From Ruminococcus sp. (GTDB taxonomy: Bacteria; Bacillota_A; Clostridia; Oscillospirales; Ruminococcaceae), in NCBI GenBank assembly GCA_017536105.1, contig JAFXRZ010000004.1, positions 1 through 58,295 of the forward strand: DNA of 58,295 nucleotides, given 5' to 3'. Shown one piece after another: positions 15,863 to 24,723 of this stretch (position 1 is the first letter of the stretch; the number at the start of each line of letters is the position of its first letter). The notes under the pieces are model-generated. The model had not been told where the DNA came from, did no database searches, and saw only the letters and a program-made list of their open reading frames with translations. A program made the position numbers and the translations under genes.

Positions 15863-16351
15863 TCACGTGTCAAGCGCTGTCGCCGCGGCGACCTGTTTTT
15901 TCTTCCTCAGCTCCCTGAAAAACCTGCTCAGTACCTCTGCGCATTCCTCCGCAAGCACGCCTTCCGTGATCTCCGGCTTGTGATTGTACGGCAGCGCAAA
16001 CAGATCAACTACCGAGCCGCAGCTCCCTGCTTTAGGGTCCCTCGCCCCGAAGACCAGTCTCTCCGGCCGGGAATTTATCACAGCTCCGGTGCACATCGGG
16101 CAGGGCTCCAATGTCACATACAAAGCGCAGTCCACCAGCCGCCAGCCTCCGAGTGTCTTGCTCGCCTCGTCGATAGCTATTATCTCGGCGTGGGCAAGGG
16201 GCGACTTATCGTTTTCACGCCTGTTATATCCCCTGCCGACTATCTCCCCTGTGCTCTGCTTCACCACCACGGCTCCGACGGGAACTTCGCCTTCCTCAGC
16301 GGCTTTTTCCGCCAGCGCCAGGGCTTCTCTCATATACCTCTCGTCGTTCAT
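15863..16351 (-). CDS. tadA: tRNA-specific adenosine deaminase
   Basis: The 162-residue zinc enzyme converts A34 of the tRNA anticodon (tRNA-Arg ACG in bacteria) to inosine. Zinc ligands and catalytic Glu are visible in HAE (54-56) and PCPMC (83-87). The ATG at 16351 overlaps the stop of the upstream CPBP-like gene (TGATG), so translation is coupled; an upstream in-frame start is unlikely. The last residues ([10 protein letters not shown]) are read from the GTCGC...GCGACAGCGCTTGACACG repeat block, which supplies the stop codon, so the original C-terminus has been replaced. Confidence 0.93.
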   Translation of the reverse strand: MNDERYMREALALAEKAAEEGEVPVGAVVVKQSTGEIVGRGYNRRENDKSPLAHAEIIAIDEASKTLGGWRLVDCALYVTLEPCPMCTGAVINSRPERLVFGARDPKAGSCGSVVDLFALPYNHKPEITEGVLAEECAEVLSRFFRELRKKKQVAAATALDT

Positions 16352-17508
16352 CACAGTATCCTCACGGTAAGGATGCACAGCACCAGCATAGCCAAGAATC
16401 CGCACCAGACCGGTGCGCTGAGTATCATCATCCTGAACTTTGCGCGCAGCGTCATGTCCGTGCTGTCCTTGCCGATGGCGAGCCTGAAGCTCTTTCTGCC
16501 CATTCTTTTATAATAGAACACCGAGCCGAAGAACACGGCGATCATTATCACCAGTTCGAAGACCTCGCCGTAGGCATCGCTCACGCCGAAGTGGACCAAG
16601 GTTATGGCAAAGGCGATAAGTCTCGCGCTGACCCGCATTATGCAAGCCGGGAAGATCGAGCCTGTTCTCACGGTAACAAGTCCCGTGAAGAAGGAGACGA
16701 TGAATAGATAGCCTATCTGAGTGAGGTCCTGGAGCATCCACACGCTTACTACAGAAGTCAGCAAAACGGCGAACATATCACCGAACTGTCTGAAAAGCTG
16801 GAGCAGATAGCCTCTGTAGAATATCTCGATAAGGACAGAGAGGACAACGTGCTGCAGCAATCCGCATACGAGCATGGTTGCAGGGTCATCGACGACGATA
16901 TAGTCGTAATAAAGCGAATCGATAGACAGCTTTGAGAGCGCCACCGACATAAACATATTAACGAGCCTGCCTACTGCGAGCAGCAGCATCATAACGAGCA
17001 CGACGCTCAGGAGAACGCTCATTTTTGTTCGCTTTATGGGGATAGCGACTTTAAGTGGCAGGTGGGTCGTTGCGTTGAGGAAGAACAGGGGCAGGAAATA
17101 CTCGAGGAGGTTAAGTATCGTTAGTGTATAAGCTGCCTGGATCGAGAGAGCGCTTTTACTATCGACCATGGAATAATACATTCTTCCGCCGTTGTCATAG
17201 CCGAAAAGGATCTTCATCACGATTATCTTGACGACGCAGACCGCAGCCATTATGAGCATAGCGACACCGAGAAGTCGGAAGCAGTTCAGGAGCACATTCT
17301 TCTCTTCGTCGATACCGGTATTATCTATAAAGCCCTCGCCGTCAACGTAGGCGTGCTCACGGGAATCGCGGACGAAGTTATAGCCATAGGGATTATTTTT
17401 AGCAGTTCTCCACTGCTGATATTTTTTCTGATACTCTCTGGACTGGTTATAATACTTATGGCGTTTAGCGACGTCGATTATATAGCCCTTACCATTATTA
17501 TCGGCCAC
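16351..17508 (-). CDS. CPBP-family membrane protein, probably protease-dead
   Basis: The start is GTG at 17508 with AGGAGG 7 bp upstream. The 385-residue protein has a polar N-terminus (Tyr/Lys-rich, 1-70) and about eight helices. The CPBP (Abi) core is seen as LIEIFYRGYLLQLFRQFG, but the family's EExxxR is IE-IFY-R here (Ile227, Glu228, Arg232), and the later His motifs are replaced (ACIMRVSARLI). Loss of one catalytic Glu and of the His argues against CAAX-protease activity; it may serve as a membrane scaffold. Translation is coupled to tadA. Confidence 0.8.
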   Translation of the reverse strand: MADNNGKGYIIDVAKRHKYYNQSREYQKKYQQWRTAKNNPYGYNFVRDSREHAYVDGEGFIDNTGIDEEKNVLLNCFRLLGVAMLIMAAVCVVKIIVMKILFGYDNGGRMYYSMVDSKSALSIQAAYTLTILNLLEYFLPLFFLNATTHLPLKVAIPIKRTKMSVLLSVVLVMMLLLAVGRLVNMFMSVALSKLSIDSLYYDYIVVDDPATMLVCGLLQHVVLSVLIEIFYRGYLLQLFRQFGDMFAVLLTSVVSVWMLQDLTQIGYLFIVSFFTGLVTVRTGSIFPACIMRVSARLIAFAITLVHFGVSDAYGEVFELVIMIAVFFGSVFYYKRMGRKSFRLAIGKDSTDMTLRAKFRMMILSAPVWCGFLAMLVLCILTVRIL

Positions 17509-17539
17509 GGAACATCCTCCTTTCGGCGAGTATATAGAC

Positions 17540-17568
17540 AGTATAGCACATAATTAGAAAAAAGTAAA
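17540..17568 (-). promoter_or_regulatory. Promoter of the CPBP-like/tadA unit
   Basis: On the minus strand TTTACT (17568-17563) and TGTGC-TATACT (-10 at 17545-17540) are 17 bp apart. Confidence 0.65.
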
Positions 17569-17587
17569 GCACCAAAGGCGCAGAAAT

Positions 17588-17612
17588 GTAGGGTGGGGGC
17601 TTGCCCCCACCG
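17588..17612 (+). repeat. Single REP-like hairpin
   Basis: GTAGGGTGGGGGCTTGC followed by CCCCACCG is one arm of the 88-bp REPIN-like element, here without a partner. Confidence 0.7.
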
Positions 17613-17705
17613 AGGAACCCCTCCGTCACGACTTCGTCGTGCCACCTCCCGAAGAACCCTGCGTGGTTCTCCGGGAGGGGAACAGCGTCAGCGGTGGAGG
17701 GGTTC

Positions 17706-17968
17706 TGCTCCTGTTTTTCATTCGAGGCAATTCCCGGGCTTGCTTTCGAGGGGGAGAACCAAAAGGAAGACCGTGCCCCACAAAAAATCCCAAAAATAGG
17801 GCGAACCTCGTTCTCCCTTTAGGTTCTCCCCCTCGAGCTCCCCCTTTCCTTATCTCACTCAGGTTCGCCCTATTTTTTCGCCCCTCCGCTTTCAATAGAG
17901 CAAGAGGAATCCTTTGCTGAGCCTCCCCCGGGGGAGGCGGTTTCTTTTTGTGAAAGAGGCAGCCTTTT
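17706..17968 (+). repeat. Duplicated element with two interleaved inverted repeats, copy 1
   Basis: The segment P1 TCGAGGGGGAGAACC (17746-17760) is perfectly complementary to P1' at 17822-17836 (15 bp). P2 AAAAATAGGGCGAACCT (17792-17808) is perfectly complementary to P2' at 17861-17877 (17 bp). The order P1-P2-P1'-P2' is that of a pseudoknot, or of two exclusive hairpins. P2' runs into TTTTTT, so the P2 hairpin is terminator-like. A GCCTCCCCCGGGGGAGGC palindrome follows near 17920. The partner copy is at 32185-32475. Confidence 0.8.
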
Positions 17969-18436
17969 TTGCTCTCTGGCATTGAATAGTGCGTTTTTTG
18001 CAAGGGCAATCCACGCCCGAAACTATGTGCTGGATCATAAATAGCAGCACGCTCTGTTGGGGGCTTTCCGATCGGTCGGTGCCCCGACGGGTCTTGACAC
18101 GTCACGCAAGCAAAGCTTGCTTACATAGAGCAAAACGGAACAAATCCCACGCGAGCAAAGCCTTGTGAAATAATAATTCACGACTAAGGAATGTGCTGGA
18201 TCATAAATAGCAGCACGCTCTGTTGGGGGCTTTCCGATCGCCCCCAAACCCCTTCGGATACAAACCTGTATTGATATTTTTAAACTATTCCAAAAACAAG
18301 CCCGAATAGAACACCTCGCAGCAAGCCCCTCCTAACGGTGTCAACGCGAACTCTTTCACAAAGTGATATTGCCTCCCCTACGGGGAGGCCTGGCGAAGGT
18401 CGCCTCATCCTCCTATTGAAAGCTGGTGGGGGAATT
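17969..18436. repeat. Repeat-packed gap before tuf
   Basis: The block running from GGATCATAAATAGCAGCACG to GGGGGCTTTCCGATCG occurs twice (from about 18029 and from 18188). The first copy is joined to GTCGGTGCCCCGACGGGTCT and a CACGTCACGCAAGC block, the second to CCCCCAAACCCCTTCGG. The gap ends with a family 2 right end (GCTGGTGGGGGAATTAAAAA). No gene is supported. Confidence 0.75.
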
Positions 18437-18464
18437 AAAAAAAGCTCCCCTTTTCAGGGGAGCC
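18437..18464 (-). terminator. Terminator of the str operon
   Basis: On the minus strand GGCTCCCCTG-AAAA-GGGGAGC is followed by seven T; it lies 34 bp after the tuf stop. Confidence 0.88.
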
Positions 18465-18497
18465 TTGATCTTTTTGAAAGAACTGTTCAGCTGAGAA

Positions 18498-19697
18498 TTA
18501 GTCTCTTACAGCTGTAACAACGCCGGAACCAACGGTTCTGCCGCCCTCACGGATAGCGAAGCGGAGACCTTCCTCGATAGCGATAGGAGTGATGAGCTCA
18601 ACATCCATCGATACGTTGTCGCCGGGCATGCACATTTCCTTGTCAGCAGGAAGTGTGATAACGCCGGTAACGTCTGTGGTTCTGAAATAGAACTGAGGTC
18701 TGTAGTTGTTGAAGAAAGGAGTATGACGGCCGCCCTCGTCCTTCTTCAGAACGTAAACCTGTCCGGAGAACTTGGTGTAAGGATGAATGCTGCCGGGCTT
18801 GCAGAGAACCTGTCCTCTTTCGATCTCGTTTCTCTGAACACCACGGAGCAGTGCGCCGATGTTGTCGCCTGCCTCAGCATAGTCGAGGATCTTTCTGAAC
18901 ATCTCGATACCGGTAACAACGGTCTTAGCTCTCTCGTCGGTAAGGCCGATGATCTCTACTTCGTCACCAGTCTTGAGCTGGCCTCTCTCAACTCTGCCGG
19001 TTGCAACAGTACCACGACCTGTGATCGTGAATACGTCCTCAACAGGCATCAGGAAAGGCAGATCGGACTTACGGTCAGGAGTAGGAATGAAGTCGTCAAC
19101 AGCGTCCATGAGCTCGATGATAGGAGCATATGCGGGATCGTTGAGGTCCTCGGGAGCATTAAGAGCAGCAAGAGCCGAACCCTTGATGATAGGAGTATCA
19201 TCGCCGGGGAACTCGTACTTGTCGAGCAGCTCACGGATATCCATCTCAACGAGCTCGAGAAGCTCTTCGTCATCAACCTGGTCAGCCTTGTTCATGAATA
19301 CAACGATCGCAGGAACGCCAACCTGACGAGCGAGCAGGATGTGCTCTCTTGTCTGAGCCATAGGGCCGTCGGAAGCAGCTACAACGAGGATAGCGCCGTC
19401 CATCTGAGCAGCACCTGTGATCATGTTCTTAACGTAGTCAGCGTGACCCGGGCAGTCAACGTGAGCATAGTGACGCTTGTCGGTCTCATACTCAACGTGA
19501 GCGGTGTTGATGGTGATTCCACGCTCTCTCTCCTCGGGAGCCTTATCGATCATGTCGTAAGCCTCATACTTTGCCTGGCCCTTCATTGCGAGGGTCTTGG
19601 TGATAGCAGCGGTAAGAGTAGTCTTGCCGTGGTCAACGTGACCGATGGTACCAATGTTTACATGGGGTTTTGTTCTTTCAAACTTCTGCTTTGCCAT
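18498..19697 (-). CDS. tuf: Elongation factor Tu
   Basis: The 399-residue GTPase delivers aminoacyl-tRNA to the ribosome. Motifs: GHVDHGKTT (G1, about 18-26), DCPGHADY (G3) and NKAD (G4), then the two beta-barrel domains to the usual end ([15 protein letters not shown]). AAGGAGG precedes the ATG. It is the last gene of rpsL-rpsG-fusA-tuf but also has its own promoter at 19756-19784, fitting the need for more EF-Tu than EF-G. Confidence 0.98.
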   Translation of the reverse strand: MAKQKFERTKPHVNIGTIGHVDHGKTTLTAAITKTLAMKGQAKYEAYDMIDKAPEERERGITINTAHVEYETDKRHYAHVDCPGHADYVKNMITGAAQMDGAILVVAASDGPMAQTREHILLARQVGVPAIVVFMNKADQVDDEELLELVEMDIRELLDKYEFPGDDTPIIKGSALAALNAPEDLNDPAYAPIIELMDAVDDFIPTPDRKSDLPFLMPVEDVFTITGRGTVATGRVERGQLKTGDEVEIIGLTDERAKTVVTGIEMFRKILDYAEAGDNIGALLRGVQRNEIERGQVLCKPGSIHPYTKFSGQVYVLKKDEGGRHTPFFNNYRPQFYFRTTDVTGVITLPADKEMCMPGDNVSMDVELITPIAIEEGLRFAIREGGRTVGSGVVTAVRD

Positions 19698-19755
19698 GGG
19701 ATTATTCCTCCTTAAATAAAAATTTAGTTTCTAAGGTAAGCATACTACAATATCA

Positions 19756-19784
19756 ATTATAGCAGATTTTTTCTGATAATGCAA
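19756..19784 (-). promoter_or_regulatory. Internal promoter for tuf
   Basis: On the minus strand TTGCAT (19784-19779) and TGC-TATAAT (-10 at 19761-19756), spacing 17 bp, lie in the fusA-tuf gap. Confidence 0.7.
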
Positions 19785-19807
19785 TAGTTTGGAAAAATTT
19801 TTTCAAA

Positions 19808-21913
19808 TTAGTCCTTGCTTCTGTTGCTGATGATCTTCTCGGAAATGGACTTAGGCACTTCGGTATAGCTGTGGGGTTCCATAGCATACTGTCCTCTTCC
19901 CTGTGTCTTGGAACGCAGGTCGTTGGAATAACCGAACATTTCCGAAAGCGGAACGAGAGCATCAACCTGAACGGCACCTGTTCTCTGCTCCTGGCCGAGG
20001 ATCTGTCCTCTTCTCGAGTTGAGGTCGCCGATAACAGTTCCGAGATAATCGTCGGGAGCTATTACGGATACCTTCATGATAGGCTCGAGGATAACGGGCT
20101 TAGCCTTCTTCATAGCATCCTTGAAGGCCATAGAACCGGCGATCTTGAATGCCATTTCGGAGGAGTCAACTTCGTGATACGAACCGTCATAGAGCTCGAC
20201 CTTAACGTCAACTACCTGATAGCCTGCGAGCACGCCTGCTTCCATAGCGCCCTTGATACCGGCGTCAACAGCGGGGATATACTCCTTCGGGATAGCACCG
20301 CCGACAACGCTGTTGATGAACTCATAGCCCTTGCCGGACTCATTGGGTTCAACGTTGATCTTAACGTGACCGTACTGTCCCTTACCGCCGGACTGCTTAG
20401 CATACTTGTAGTCCACAGTAGCCTTTTCTCTGATCGTTTCCTTATAAGAAACCTGAGGAGCGCCTACATTAGCCTCGACCTTGAACTCACGGAGGAGTCT
20501 GTCAACGATGATCTCGAGGTGGAGCTCGCCCATTCCGGCGATGATCGTCTGACCTGTCTCGTCATCGGTATAGGTCCTGAAGGTGGGGTCCTCTTCGGCC
20601 AGCTTCGAGAGGGCAATGCCCATCTTTTCCTGACCTGCCTTGGTCTTGGGTTCGATAGCCAGCTGGATAACAGGCTCCGGGAACTCCATAGACTCAAGTA
20701 TTACGGGGTTCTTCTCGTCGCAGAGAGTGTCGCCCGTGGTGGTGTTCTTAACGCCGATAGCAGCGCCGATGTCTCCTGCATAGATGGTGTCGATGTCCTT
20801 TCTTGCATTGGAGTGCATCTGAACTATTCTGCCGATACGCTCGTTCTTATCCTTAGTGGAATTATACACGGTGGAGCCTGCGGTGAGGACGCCGGAATAA
20901 ACTCTGAAATAGCAGAGCTTACCAACGAACGGGTCGGTAGCGATCTTGAACGCAAGAGCTGCGAAGGGCTGATCGTCGCCGGAAACTCTCTCGCACTCGT
21001 CGCCTGTCTCAGGGTCGATACCCTTGATATGGGGAACGTCGATAGGAGAGGGCATATAGTCAACGATAGCGTCGAGCAGCTTCTGTACGCCCTTGTTTCT
21101 GTAAGAAGTGCCGCAGCATACAGGTACCATAGTATTAGCGATAGTACCCTTTCTGATGCAGGCCTTGATCTCGTCGATAGTGAGCTCCTCACCGTCGAGA
21201 TACTTCATCATAACTTCCTCGTCCTGCTCGGCAGCGGCATCAAGAAGCATCGAACGATACTCCTCAGCCTTTTCGACCATATCAGCAGGGATATCCTCTA
21301 CCTTGATATCGGTTCCGAGGTCGTTGGTGTAGATATATGCTTTCATCTCGAGAAGGTCGATCAGTCCCTTGAAGTCGTCCTCAGCGCCTATCGGCAGCTG
21401 GATAGCGACTGCATTGCACTGAAGTCTCTCGTGGAGCATATGCATAACGTTGTAGAAATCGGCACCCATGATGTCCATCTTATTAACGTACACCATTCTG
21501 GGGACCTTGTAATTATCGGCCTGTCTCCAAACGGTCTCCGTCTGGGGCTCAACGCCGCCTTTCGCACAGAGGACTGTTACGGAACCGTCGAGAACTCTGA
21601 GCGAACGCTCAACCTCAACGGTGAAGTCAACGTGTCCCGGGGTGTCTATGATATTGAGCCTGTAATGCTTCTTGGCCTCAGTATCATAGGTAGGGGTCCA
21701 GTAACAGGTAGTGGCTGCGGAGGTGATAGTGATTCCTCTCTCCTTCTCCTGAGCCATCCAGTCCATTGTGGACGCACCGTCGTGTGTTTCTCCGATCTTA
21801 TAGTTGACTCCGGTATAAAACAGGATTCGTTCTGTGGTGGTGGTCTTTCCGGCGTCGATATGAGCCATGATACCGATATTACGGTAATCCTGAAGCTTTG
21901 TTTCTCTTGCCAT
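19808..21913 (-). CDS. fusA: Elongation factor G
   Basis: The 701-residue GTPase drives translocation and, with ribosome recycling factor, ribosome splitting. The G1 motif [15 protein letters not shown] lies near residue 17-31; DTPGHVDF (G3) and NKMD (G4) follow; domains III-V are complete ([21 protein letters not shown] end region, LRSKTQGRG). It starts 18 bp after rpsG. Length and order are normal for the str operon. Confidence 0.98.
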   Translation of the reverse strand: MARETKLQDYRNIGIMAHIDAGKTTTTERILFYTGVNYKIGETHDGASTMDWMAQEKERGITITSAATTCYWTPTYDTEAKKHYRLNIIDTPGHVDFTVEVERSLRVLDGSVTVLCAKGGVEPQTETVWRQADNYKVPRMVYVNKMDIMGADFYNVMHMLHERLQCNAVAIQLPIGAEDDFKGLIDLLEMKAYIYTNDLGTDIKVEDIPADMVEKAEEYRSMLLDAAAEQDEEVMMKYLDGEELTIDEIKACIRKGTIANTMVPVCCGTSYRNKGVQKLLDAIVDYMPSPIDVPHIKGIDPETGDECERVSGDDQPFAALAFKIATDPFVGKLCYFRVYSGVLTAGSTVYNSTKDKNERIGRIVQMHSNARKDIDTIYAGDIGAAIGVKNTTTGDTLCDEKNPVILESMEFPEPVIQLAIEPKTKAGQEKMGIALSKLAEEDPTFRTYTDDETGQTIIAGMGELHLEIIVDRLLREFKVEANVGAPQVSYKETIREKATVDYKYAKQSGGKGQYGHVKINVEPNESGKGYEFINSVVGGAIPKEYIPAVDAGIKGAMEAGVLAGYQVVDVKVELYDGSYHEVDSSEMAFKIAGSMAFKDAMKKAKPVILEPIMKVSVIAPDDYLGTVIGDLNSRRGQILGQEQRTGAVQVDALVPLSEMFGYSNDLRSKTQGRGQYAMEPHSYTEVPKSISEKIISNRSKD

Positions 21914-21931
21914 TTTTTCCTCCTGTTTATA

Positions 21932-22402
21932 TTACCATCTGTAGTGTGCGAAAGCCTTGTTAGCCTCAGCCATCTTATGAGTTTCGTCGCGCTTCTTGCA
22001 CGATCCGCCCAGACCGTTGAGTGCATCAAGGATCTCAGCAGCAAGTCTTTCCTTCATAGTAGCCTCGTTCCTGTCACGAGAATACTTGGTGATCCATCTC
22101 AGACCGAGAGTCTGACGTCTGTCAGGTCTTACCTCCATAGGCACCTGATAGGTAGCACCGCCGACACGGCGAGCCTTTACCTCGAGCTCGGGCATGATGT
22201 TGTTCATAGCCTCCTCGAAAACCTCAAGTGCGGGACGGCCTGTCTTCTCCTCTACGATCTCGAATGCGCCGTATACGATCTTCTGAGCTACACCCTTCTT
22301 GCCGTCCAGCATGATGTTGTTGACAAGTCTGGTAACGAGCTTAGAATTATATACAGGATCAAGCAGCACATCTCTCTTTGCAACTTTACCTCTTCTTGGC
22401 AC
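21932..22402 (-). CDS. rpsG: Ribosomal protein S7
   Basis: The start is GTG at 22402, giving the standard 156-residue S7 ([17 protein letters not shown]). A GTG six codons earlier would include the ribosome site GAAGGAGGG itself and is rejected. S7 binds the 3' major domain of 16S rRNA and starts its assembly. The unusually long gap to rpsL may hold a control structure. Confidence 0.97.
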   Translation of the reverse strand: MPRRGKVAKRDVLLDPVYNSKLVTRLVNNIMLDGKKGVAQKIVYGAFEIVEEKTGRPALEVFEEAMNNIMPELEVKARRVGGATYQVPMEVRPDRRQTLGLRWITKYSRDRNEATMKERLAAEILDALNGLGGSCKKRDETHKMAEANKAFAHYRW

Positions 22403-22420
22403 TTTGATTCCCTCCTTCAC

Positions 22421-22580
22421 AATTAAATGAATTCACAGGTACTCGCTCCATAGCCCTAAGTCTATGGCCCCGTCAGCTCCAATGCAGAGGTATTATAATT
22501 TATATATAATGCTCTGCATAAAACTGTGGTCTTCGCAGTTTATGCGACAATGAGTTTTACCTTAATTTGTTCCCGAAAGC
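22421..22580 (-). promoter_or_regulatory. Structured rpsL-rpsG spacer, candidate S7 control region
   Basis: Three consecutive hairpins can be drawn on the minus strand. The first is GCATAAACTG paired with CAGTTTTATGC, the second GCAGAG-CATTATA paired with TATAATAC-CTCTGC, and the third CCATAG paired with CTATGG just before the rpsG ribosome site. In other bacteria S7 represses its operon by binding this spacer; that function here is inferred. Confidence 0.4.
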
Positions 22581-23000
22581 TTACTTTCCTGCCTTCGGTC
22601 TCTTTGCACCGTACTTGGAACGGGCCTGCATCCTCTTGGCAACACCCTGTGCGTCAAGAGTACCTCTGATAATGTGGTAACGCACACCAGGGAGGTCCTT
22701 AACTCTTCCGCCTCTGATAAGAACTACAGAGTGCTCCTGAAGGTTATGTCCGATGCCCGGGATATAGGCTGTTACCTCAGTACCGTTTGTCAGCTTAACT
22801 CTTGCGATCTTTCTCATAGCGGAGTTAGGCTTTTTCGGGGTAGCTGTTCTTACTGCGGTGCATACGCCTCTTTTCTGAGGGCAGCTCTGGTCGATAGCGG
22901 TCTTCTTCTTGGAGTTGTAACCCTTCTGAAGAGCAGGCGCTGTGGACTTGGTCTCAAGAACGTCTCTTCCCTTTCTGACTAACTGGTTAAAGGTTGGCAT
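22581..23000 (-). CDS. rpsL: Ribosomal protein S12
   Basis: The 139-residue S12 guards decoding accuracy in the 30S subunit. Conserved loops are present: [21 protein letters not shown] and [26 protein letters not shown], including the Lys residues (TPKKPNS, GRVKDLP) whose changes give streptomycin resistance in other species; they are wild type here. It is the first gene of the str operon, with GGAGAG before the ATG. Confidence 0.98.
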   Translation of the reverse strand: MPTFNQLVRKGRDVLETKSTAPALQKGYNSKKKTAIDQSCPQKRGVCTAVRTATPKKPNSAMRKIARVKLTNGTEVTAYIPGIGHNLQEHSVVLIRGGRVKDLPGVRYHIIRGTLDAQGVAKRMQARSKYGAKRPKAGK

Positions 23001-23057
23001 AATTTCTCTCCTTTCGCCTGAATTTACTAACGAGCATAATGCGTCAGCATAAACTAA

Positions 23058-23086
23058 ATTATATCACGAAACCTCGCCTTTGTCAA
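23058..23086 (-). promoter_or_regulatory. str operon promoter
   Basis: On the minus strand TTGACA (23086-23081), 17-bp spacer, TATAAT (23063-23058): a consensus match. Confidence 0.85.
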
Positions 23087-23129
23087 GCATTTTCGCCCTT
23101 TTCACGCCAAAAAATCTTCAACAAAAATG

Positions 23130-23975
23130 GCTTGACAATGCACGATATTCAATGCACAATGCATAATGCACAATGCACAATGGTTTTTGGTATGGGATAA
23201 AGACCGTGCTAAAAGACAAAGGTTTTGTATCCGAAGGGGCTTGGGGGCGATCGGAAAGCCCCCAAAAAGAGCGTGCAGCTATGTATTGTCTAAAGAATAG
23301 TTTCGAGCGTGGCAGAACTGTAGGGGCGAACCTATGTGTTCGCCCATTTTGCGGCTTGCGCGATGTCTGCGAAACCCCTCCGTCTCGGCTGACGCCGAGC
23401 CACCTCCCAAAGAACCATGATGTTCTTTTTCAGGGGAGGCAATTTTCGTTTCAACTCGATTTACAATAGACAAAAAGCCTCCCCTGAACAAGAACACTGC
23501 GTGGTTCTTTGAACACTGCGTGGTTCTTTGGGAGGTGTCACGCAAAGCGTGACGGAGGGATTCCGCAGCAGGAGCAAGCCCCTGCCCTACGGGTCGCAGC
23601 GGCGACGGCGCTTGACACGTCACGCAAGCAGAGCTTGCTTACATCGAGCGTTAGGAAAAATATCCCACGCGGGCAAAGCTTTGCAAAGGGAAAGCCACGT
23701 CTAAGGCTATGTGTAATATTATAAATTTCCGCACGCTCTGTTGGGGGCTTTCCGATCGCCCCCAAACCCCTTCGGATACAAACCTTAATCTTTAAACACA
23801 GCCTTGATAGAGCACCTCGCAGCAAGCCTCTCCCAACGGCTGCACCGCGACCTCATCCACAAGGGAACCCACAGAGCTCTTCCGTAGGAAGAGGTTTCCC
23901 TCAGAGGGAGGCCAAAATAAGCCCTGCCAAGCGCACGCTTTAAACATTGGTGGGTGAATTAAAAAAGTGGGTGAA
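23130..23975. repeat. Repeat-packed gap between the str operon and cdd
   Basis: It holds a short irregular tandem of AATGCACAATGCAT-type units (23138-23180), two copies of the CCGAAGGGG...GCCCCCAA hairpin block (23229-23274 forward, about 23733-23780 reverse), and a CACGTCACGCAAGCAGAGC block. It also has a doubled CACTGCGTGGTTCTTTG unit (23506-23530), one REP-like hairpin (23566-23590) and family 2 ends near 23945-23975. No gene is supported. Confidence 0.75.
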
Positions 23976-23988
23976 TTTAAAAAAAACC

Positions 23989-24017
23989 TTTACATCTTCG
24001 AGGATTTGTGGTATAAT
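23989..24017 (+). promoter_or_regulatory. cdd promoter
   Basis: TTTACA (23989-23994), 17 bp, TATAAT (24012-24017). The -35 box begins a few bases after the repeat edge. Confidence 0.8.
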
Positions 24018-24043
24018 GTTAAATAAGAACGGAGGTGCTGTGA

Positions 24044-24457
24044 ATGAAGTTCTATGAGGTCACTGAGGAGGATCTGAAGCTGATCGAGATGGCTGTCGAG
24101 GTCATGGAGAAGAATTTCGACCGCGGCACTTATTACCACGTTGTCGGCTGTGCCCTTCGGTGCAAAAACGGCAACGTCTATACCGGCGTGAACTGCGACG
24201 GCATACACGGCTCCTGTGCTGAGTTCGTCACTGTCGGCACCGCCTATTCGGCAGGAGAGAGGGAGTTCGATACCATCGTTGCTTCCCACAAGAACACGCC
24301 CCACGGCGTCCTTGCTCCCTGCGGGAATTGCAGGCAGATGATGGTGGAGTACTGCCCCGACATCAAGGTGCTGCTGAACAACGACGAAGGCGAGCTGATA
24401 AAAGTCAGCGCGAGGGACTTGCTGCCCTACTGCTGGCTGCCGCTGCCGGATGAATAA
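24044..24457 (+). CDS. cdd: Cytidine deaminase family protein
   Basis: The 137-residue zinc enzyme is expected to deaminate cytidine and deoxycytidine in pyrimidine salvage. The catalytic centre is SCAEFVTVG (Cys58, Glu60) and PCGNCRQMM (Cys93, Cys96). The wide family also includes blasticidin-type deaminases, so the exact substrate is not certain. GGAGG lies 8 bp before the ATG. A 50-aa gene follows 55 bp downstream and shares the transcript up to the terminator at 24675. Confidence 0.88.
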   Translation: MKFYEVTEEDLKLIEMAVEVMEKNFDRGTYYHVVGCALRCKNGNVYTGVNCDGIHGSCAEFVTVGTAYSAGEREFDTIVASHKNTPHGVLAPCGNCRQMMVEYCPDIKVLLNNDEGELIKVSARDLLPYCWLPLPDE

Positions 24458-24512
24458 ACAGGTCTTCTGCTCCGGACGAACGGAGTAAAATAATAACTGG
24501 AGGTAGAAAACA

Positions 24513-24665
24513 ATGGGATTTGATCTTAACGGAATCAAGGAAACAATCGACAAGGTCGATGACAAGATCCCCGACGAGGTAAAGGAAAAGGCAAAGGACC
24601 TTGCCACCAAGGAGAACCTTGAAAAGGTCAAGGATTTTGTTGGAGATAAGCTGAAGAAAGACTAA
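24513..24665 (+). CDS. Small acidic/basic helical protein (50 aa)
   Basis: ATG at 24513 is preceded by GGAGG at 24499-24503 with a 9-bp gap, and the frame ends just before a clean terminator. The 50-residue product (begins [17 protein letters not shown], ends [10 protein letters not shown]) is almost wholly charged amphipathic helix with many Lys/Asp/Glu and no membrane segment or Cys. It recalls CsbD/YtxH-like small stress proteins, but no family is recognised. Confidence 0.75.
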   Translation: MGFDLNGIKETIDKVDDKIPDEVKEKAKDLATKENLEKVKDFVGDKLKKD

Positions 24666-24674
24666 GTCCGAAAA

Positions 24675-24700
24675 GGAGCGGCTGTCGCTGCTCCTTTTTT
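24675..24700 (+). terminator. Terminator after the 50-aa gene
   Basis: GGAGCGGC-TGTC-GCTGCTCC followed by TTTTTT. Confidence 0.88.
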
Positions 24701-24723
24701 CCGCACAGAACTGGAGTTTTAGT

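Noticed and set aside
17706..17968. Interleaved inverted repeats considered as a retron msr-msd
   Set aside because: No reverse transcriptase gene is next to either copy.
17593..18105. Several open frames in the gap before tuf
   Set aside because: They lie in repeat blocks present elsewhere, with Arg/Pro-rich non-protein composition and no ribosome sites.
19871..22426. An 851-codon open frame on the plus strand
   Set aside because: It runs antisense to fusA and rpsG, has no ribosome site, and its length follows from the codon bias of the real genes.
23138..23180. Short tandem AATGCACAATG-like units, considered as a CRISPR array
   Set aside because: Units are short, irregular and without spacers; no cas genes are in the window.
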